DNA of 64,000 nt from Micromonospora arborensis (lineage in GTDB: Bacteria; Actinomycetota; Actinomycetes; Mycobacteriales; Micromonosporaceae), in the NCBI RefSeq assembly GCF_003205615.1, contig NZ_PYBV01000026.1, positions 1 through 64,000 of the forward strand. The letters are read 5' to 3'. The notes beneath the pieces are model-generated. The model did not search any database and was not told the origin of the DNA. It saw only the letters and a list, made by a program, of their open reading frames with translations. The translations under genes were made by a program, and so were the position numbers. Positions 62,730-64,000 of this stretch are shown piece by piece. Each line of letters starts with the position of its first letter. Position 1 is the first letter of the stretch.

Positions 62730-63992
62730 GTGACCGATTCCGCGCCGCTCGACGTCGACCTCGCGCTGCTCGGCGGCGGCGGCGCGGCGTCGTTGCTGCT
62801 CGCCGCACTGGACCGGCACGGCGTCCGCGACCTGCGCATCGCCGTCGTCGACCCGGTGCGCCGGCGCGGTCAGGACCGCACCTGGGCGTTCTGGGGCCAC
62901 CCGGACGACGACCTGGACCCGCTGCTCAGCGCGAGCTGGCAGCAGGTCGAGGTGGCCACGGCGGCGCGGCGCCGGGTCCTTGACCTGACCCCGCTGCGGT
63001 ACGCCATGCTCCGCTCCGGCCCGGTCTACGACCGGGCGGCCGTCGCCGAGCGCCGGCTGGACGTCACCCGGATCGTCGCTCCCGCCGACACGCTGACCGA
63101 CGACGGCACCCGGGTGGTTATACGCGTCGGCGACGGGCAGACCGTACGGGCCGGTTGGGTGCTCGACTCCCGCCCCCGCCCACCGGCGCGGGCAGGGCGG
63201 ACGACCTGGCTGCAGCACTTCCGCGGTTGGTGGCTGGAGGCCGACCGGCCCACGTTCGACGCGGCACGTGCCGTGCTGATGGACTTCCGCACCCCGCAAC
63301 CGCCCCGGGGCGTCTCCTTCGGGTACGTGCTGCCGGTGAGCGACCGTGACGCGCTTGTCGAGTACACCGAGTTCTCGCCGGTCCTGCTCACCGATGCCGG
63401 GTACGACTCCGCGCTGGCCGGCTACCGGGACCTGCTCGGGCTCGACCCAGCCCGGCTGCGCGTACGCGAGGTGGAGAACGGCGTGATTCCGATGACCGAC
63501 GCGCCGTTTCCGGCCCGGCCCTCGCCCCGCGTGGTCCGGCTCGGCACGGCCGGTGGCGCGACCCGCCCGTCCACCGGCTTCACCTTCTCCGCCATGTACC
63601 GCCAGGCCGACCAGGTGGCCCGCGCCCTCGCGGCGGGCCGACCGCCGGTGCCCGCGGCGGCGTACCCGCGCCGGCACCGCTGGATGGACGCGGTGGCGCT
63701 GCGGGCACTGGACCGGGGCGGCGTGGGCGGTCCCGAGTTCTTCGACCGGCTCTTCGACCGCAACCCGGCCGAGCGGGTGCTGCGCTTCCTCGACGGCGTC
63801 ACCACCCCGGCCGAGGAGGTCGCGATCATGAACTCGACCCGGTTGCTGCCGATGATCGCCGCCACCGCCGGCGACGCGGCGCACCGCGTCCGCGACCGGC
63901 TGCGCCCGACCCGCCCGGCGTCGGCCGTTCCGCCCGCGGTGGTGGGCGACCCGCTGGGCTCGGAGCCCGGCGCGGGTGGAGCACCCGTCTGA
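62730..63992 (+). CDS. Lycopene cyclase-family protein
   Basis: A 420-aa flavoprotein-like cyclase. An FAD/NAD-binding start (DLALLGGGGAASLLLAAL), RTWAFWG, a central FRGWWLEADRP and GGATRPSTGFTF fit CrtY/CrtL-type lycopene cyclases, which close the beta-ionone rings of carotenoids. Other carotenoid genes may lie past the window end. GTG start, CAGCGT 6 nt upstream. 56 bp after the MFS gene on the same strand, possibly one unit. Confidence 0.85.
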   Translation: MTDSAPLDVDLALLGGGGAASLLLAALDRHGVRDLRIAVVDPVRRRGQDRTWAFWGHPDDDLDPLLSASWQQVEVATAARRRVLDLTPLRYAMLRSGPVYDRAAVAERRLDVTRIVAPADTLTDDGTRVVIRVGDGQTVRAGWVLDSRPRPPARAGRTTWLQHFRGWWLEADRPTFDAARAVLMDFRTPQPPRGVSFGYVLPVSDRDALVEYTEFSPVLLTDAGYDSALAGYRDLLGLDPARLRVREVENGVIPMTDAPFPARPSPRVVRLGTAGGATRPSTGFTFSAMYRQADQVARALAAGRPPVPAAAYPRRHRWMDAVALRALDRGGVGGPEFFDRLFDRNPAERVLRFLDGVTTPAEEVAIMNSTRLLPMIAATAGDAAHRVRDRLRPTRPASAVPPAVVGDPLGSEPGAGGAPV

Positions 63993-64000
63993 CCTGACCG

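Noticed and set aside
62604..63884. Minus-strand open frame opposite the lycopene cyclase gene
   Set aside because: No recognisable domain; the plus strand carries the flavoprotein cyclase motifs.

Overview
The window is a stretch of high-GC actinobacterial chromosome. Codon third positions are strongly G/C, GTG starts are common, and many genes appear to be transcribed from a promoter that lies almost on the start codon. There is a maleylpyruvate-isomerase-fold enzyme of the mycothiol-dependent class, an F420-type flavin oxidoreductase, and a two-domain MerR regulator beside a UvrA-like ATPase of the kind known from thiocoraline producers. Together these point to Micromonosporaceae, most likely Micromonospora. 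This is inferred from gene content and style, not from a marker gene. No rRNA, tRNA, CRISPR array, prophage or insertion sequence was seen.

Layout. 0-6.4 kb: a possible small RNA, a tyrosine phosphatase, a UvrA-like drug-resistance ATPase with its divergent MerR regulator, a D,D-carboxypeptidase and a secreted cyclophilin. 6.4-13 kb: a LacI regulator divergent from an acetyl-xylan esterase, a VanX-like dipeptidase lipoprotein, a DinB-fold protein, a radical-SAM spore-photoproduct-lyase-like enzyme, and a secreted ThuA-ricin lectin protein. 13-20 kb: membrane proteins, a TetM/OtrA-type ribosome-protection GTPase with a leader ORF, a small-ORF transcription unit ending in a terminator, and the RNA ligase RtcB. 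20-26 kb: a TetR-MFS efflux pair and a response regulator-histidine kinase-GerMN lipoprotein operon. 26-36 kb: rhamnose mutarotase, an MFS/ArsR-like divergent pair, a metalloprotease-like lipoprotein, an ECF sigma factor with its membrane partner, a large hybrid kinase, and a decayed M28 peptidase. 36-45 kb: an SDR, HtpG, a NarL-type two-component pair, an Lnt-like acyltransferase, a ThuA protein and SOS-type DNA polymerase IV. 44.4-46.2 kb: a compact four-gene operon (ArsR-like regulator, membrane coiled-coil peptide, CDP-alcohol phosphatidyltransferase, VTT-like protein) behind a near-consensus promoter overlapped by a palindrome. 46-54 kb: a VOC protein, a WYL regulator, two GNATs, a TetR-controlled haloalkane dehalogenase operon, an FMN glutamate-synthase-like protein and a Tat-exported amidase. 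54-64 kb: a channel-like protein with a Thr-Gln-Val-Val repeat tail, an MFS exporter preceded by a possible attenuator, CorA, a class F sortase with a possible partner, another MFS and a lycopene cyclase.

Two themes recur. The first is stress and antibiotic response with upstream control: the ribosome-protection GTPase, the unit before rtcB, and the MFS at 55.8 kb each have a short upstream ORF plus a hairpin or an overlap. The second is intergenic palindromes of about 70-85 bp at 13.4, 19.5 and 61.3 kb, with arms of 10-16 bp and unrelated sequences. Several genes are remnants: an M28 peptidase, a NAD(P)H-binding protein with an apparent internal deletion, and a VOC protein missing its N-terminus.
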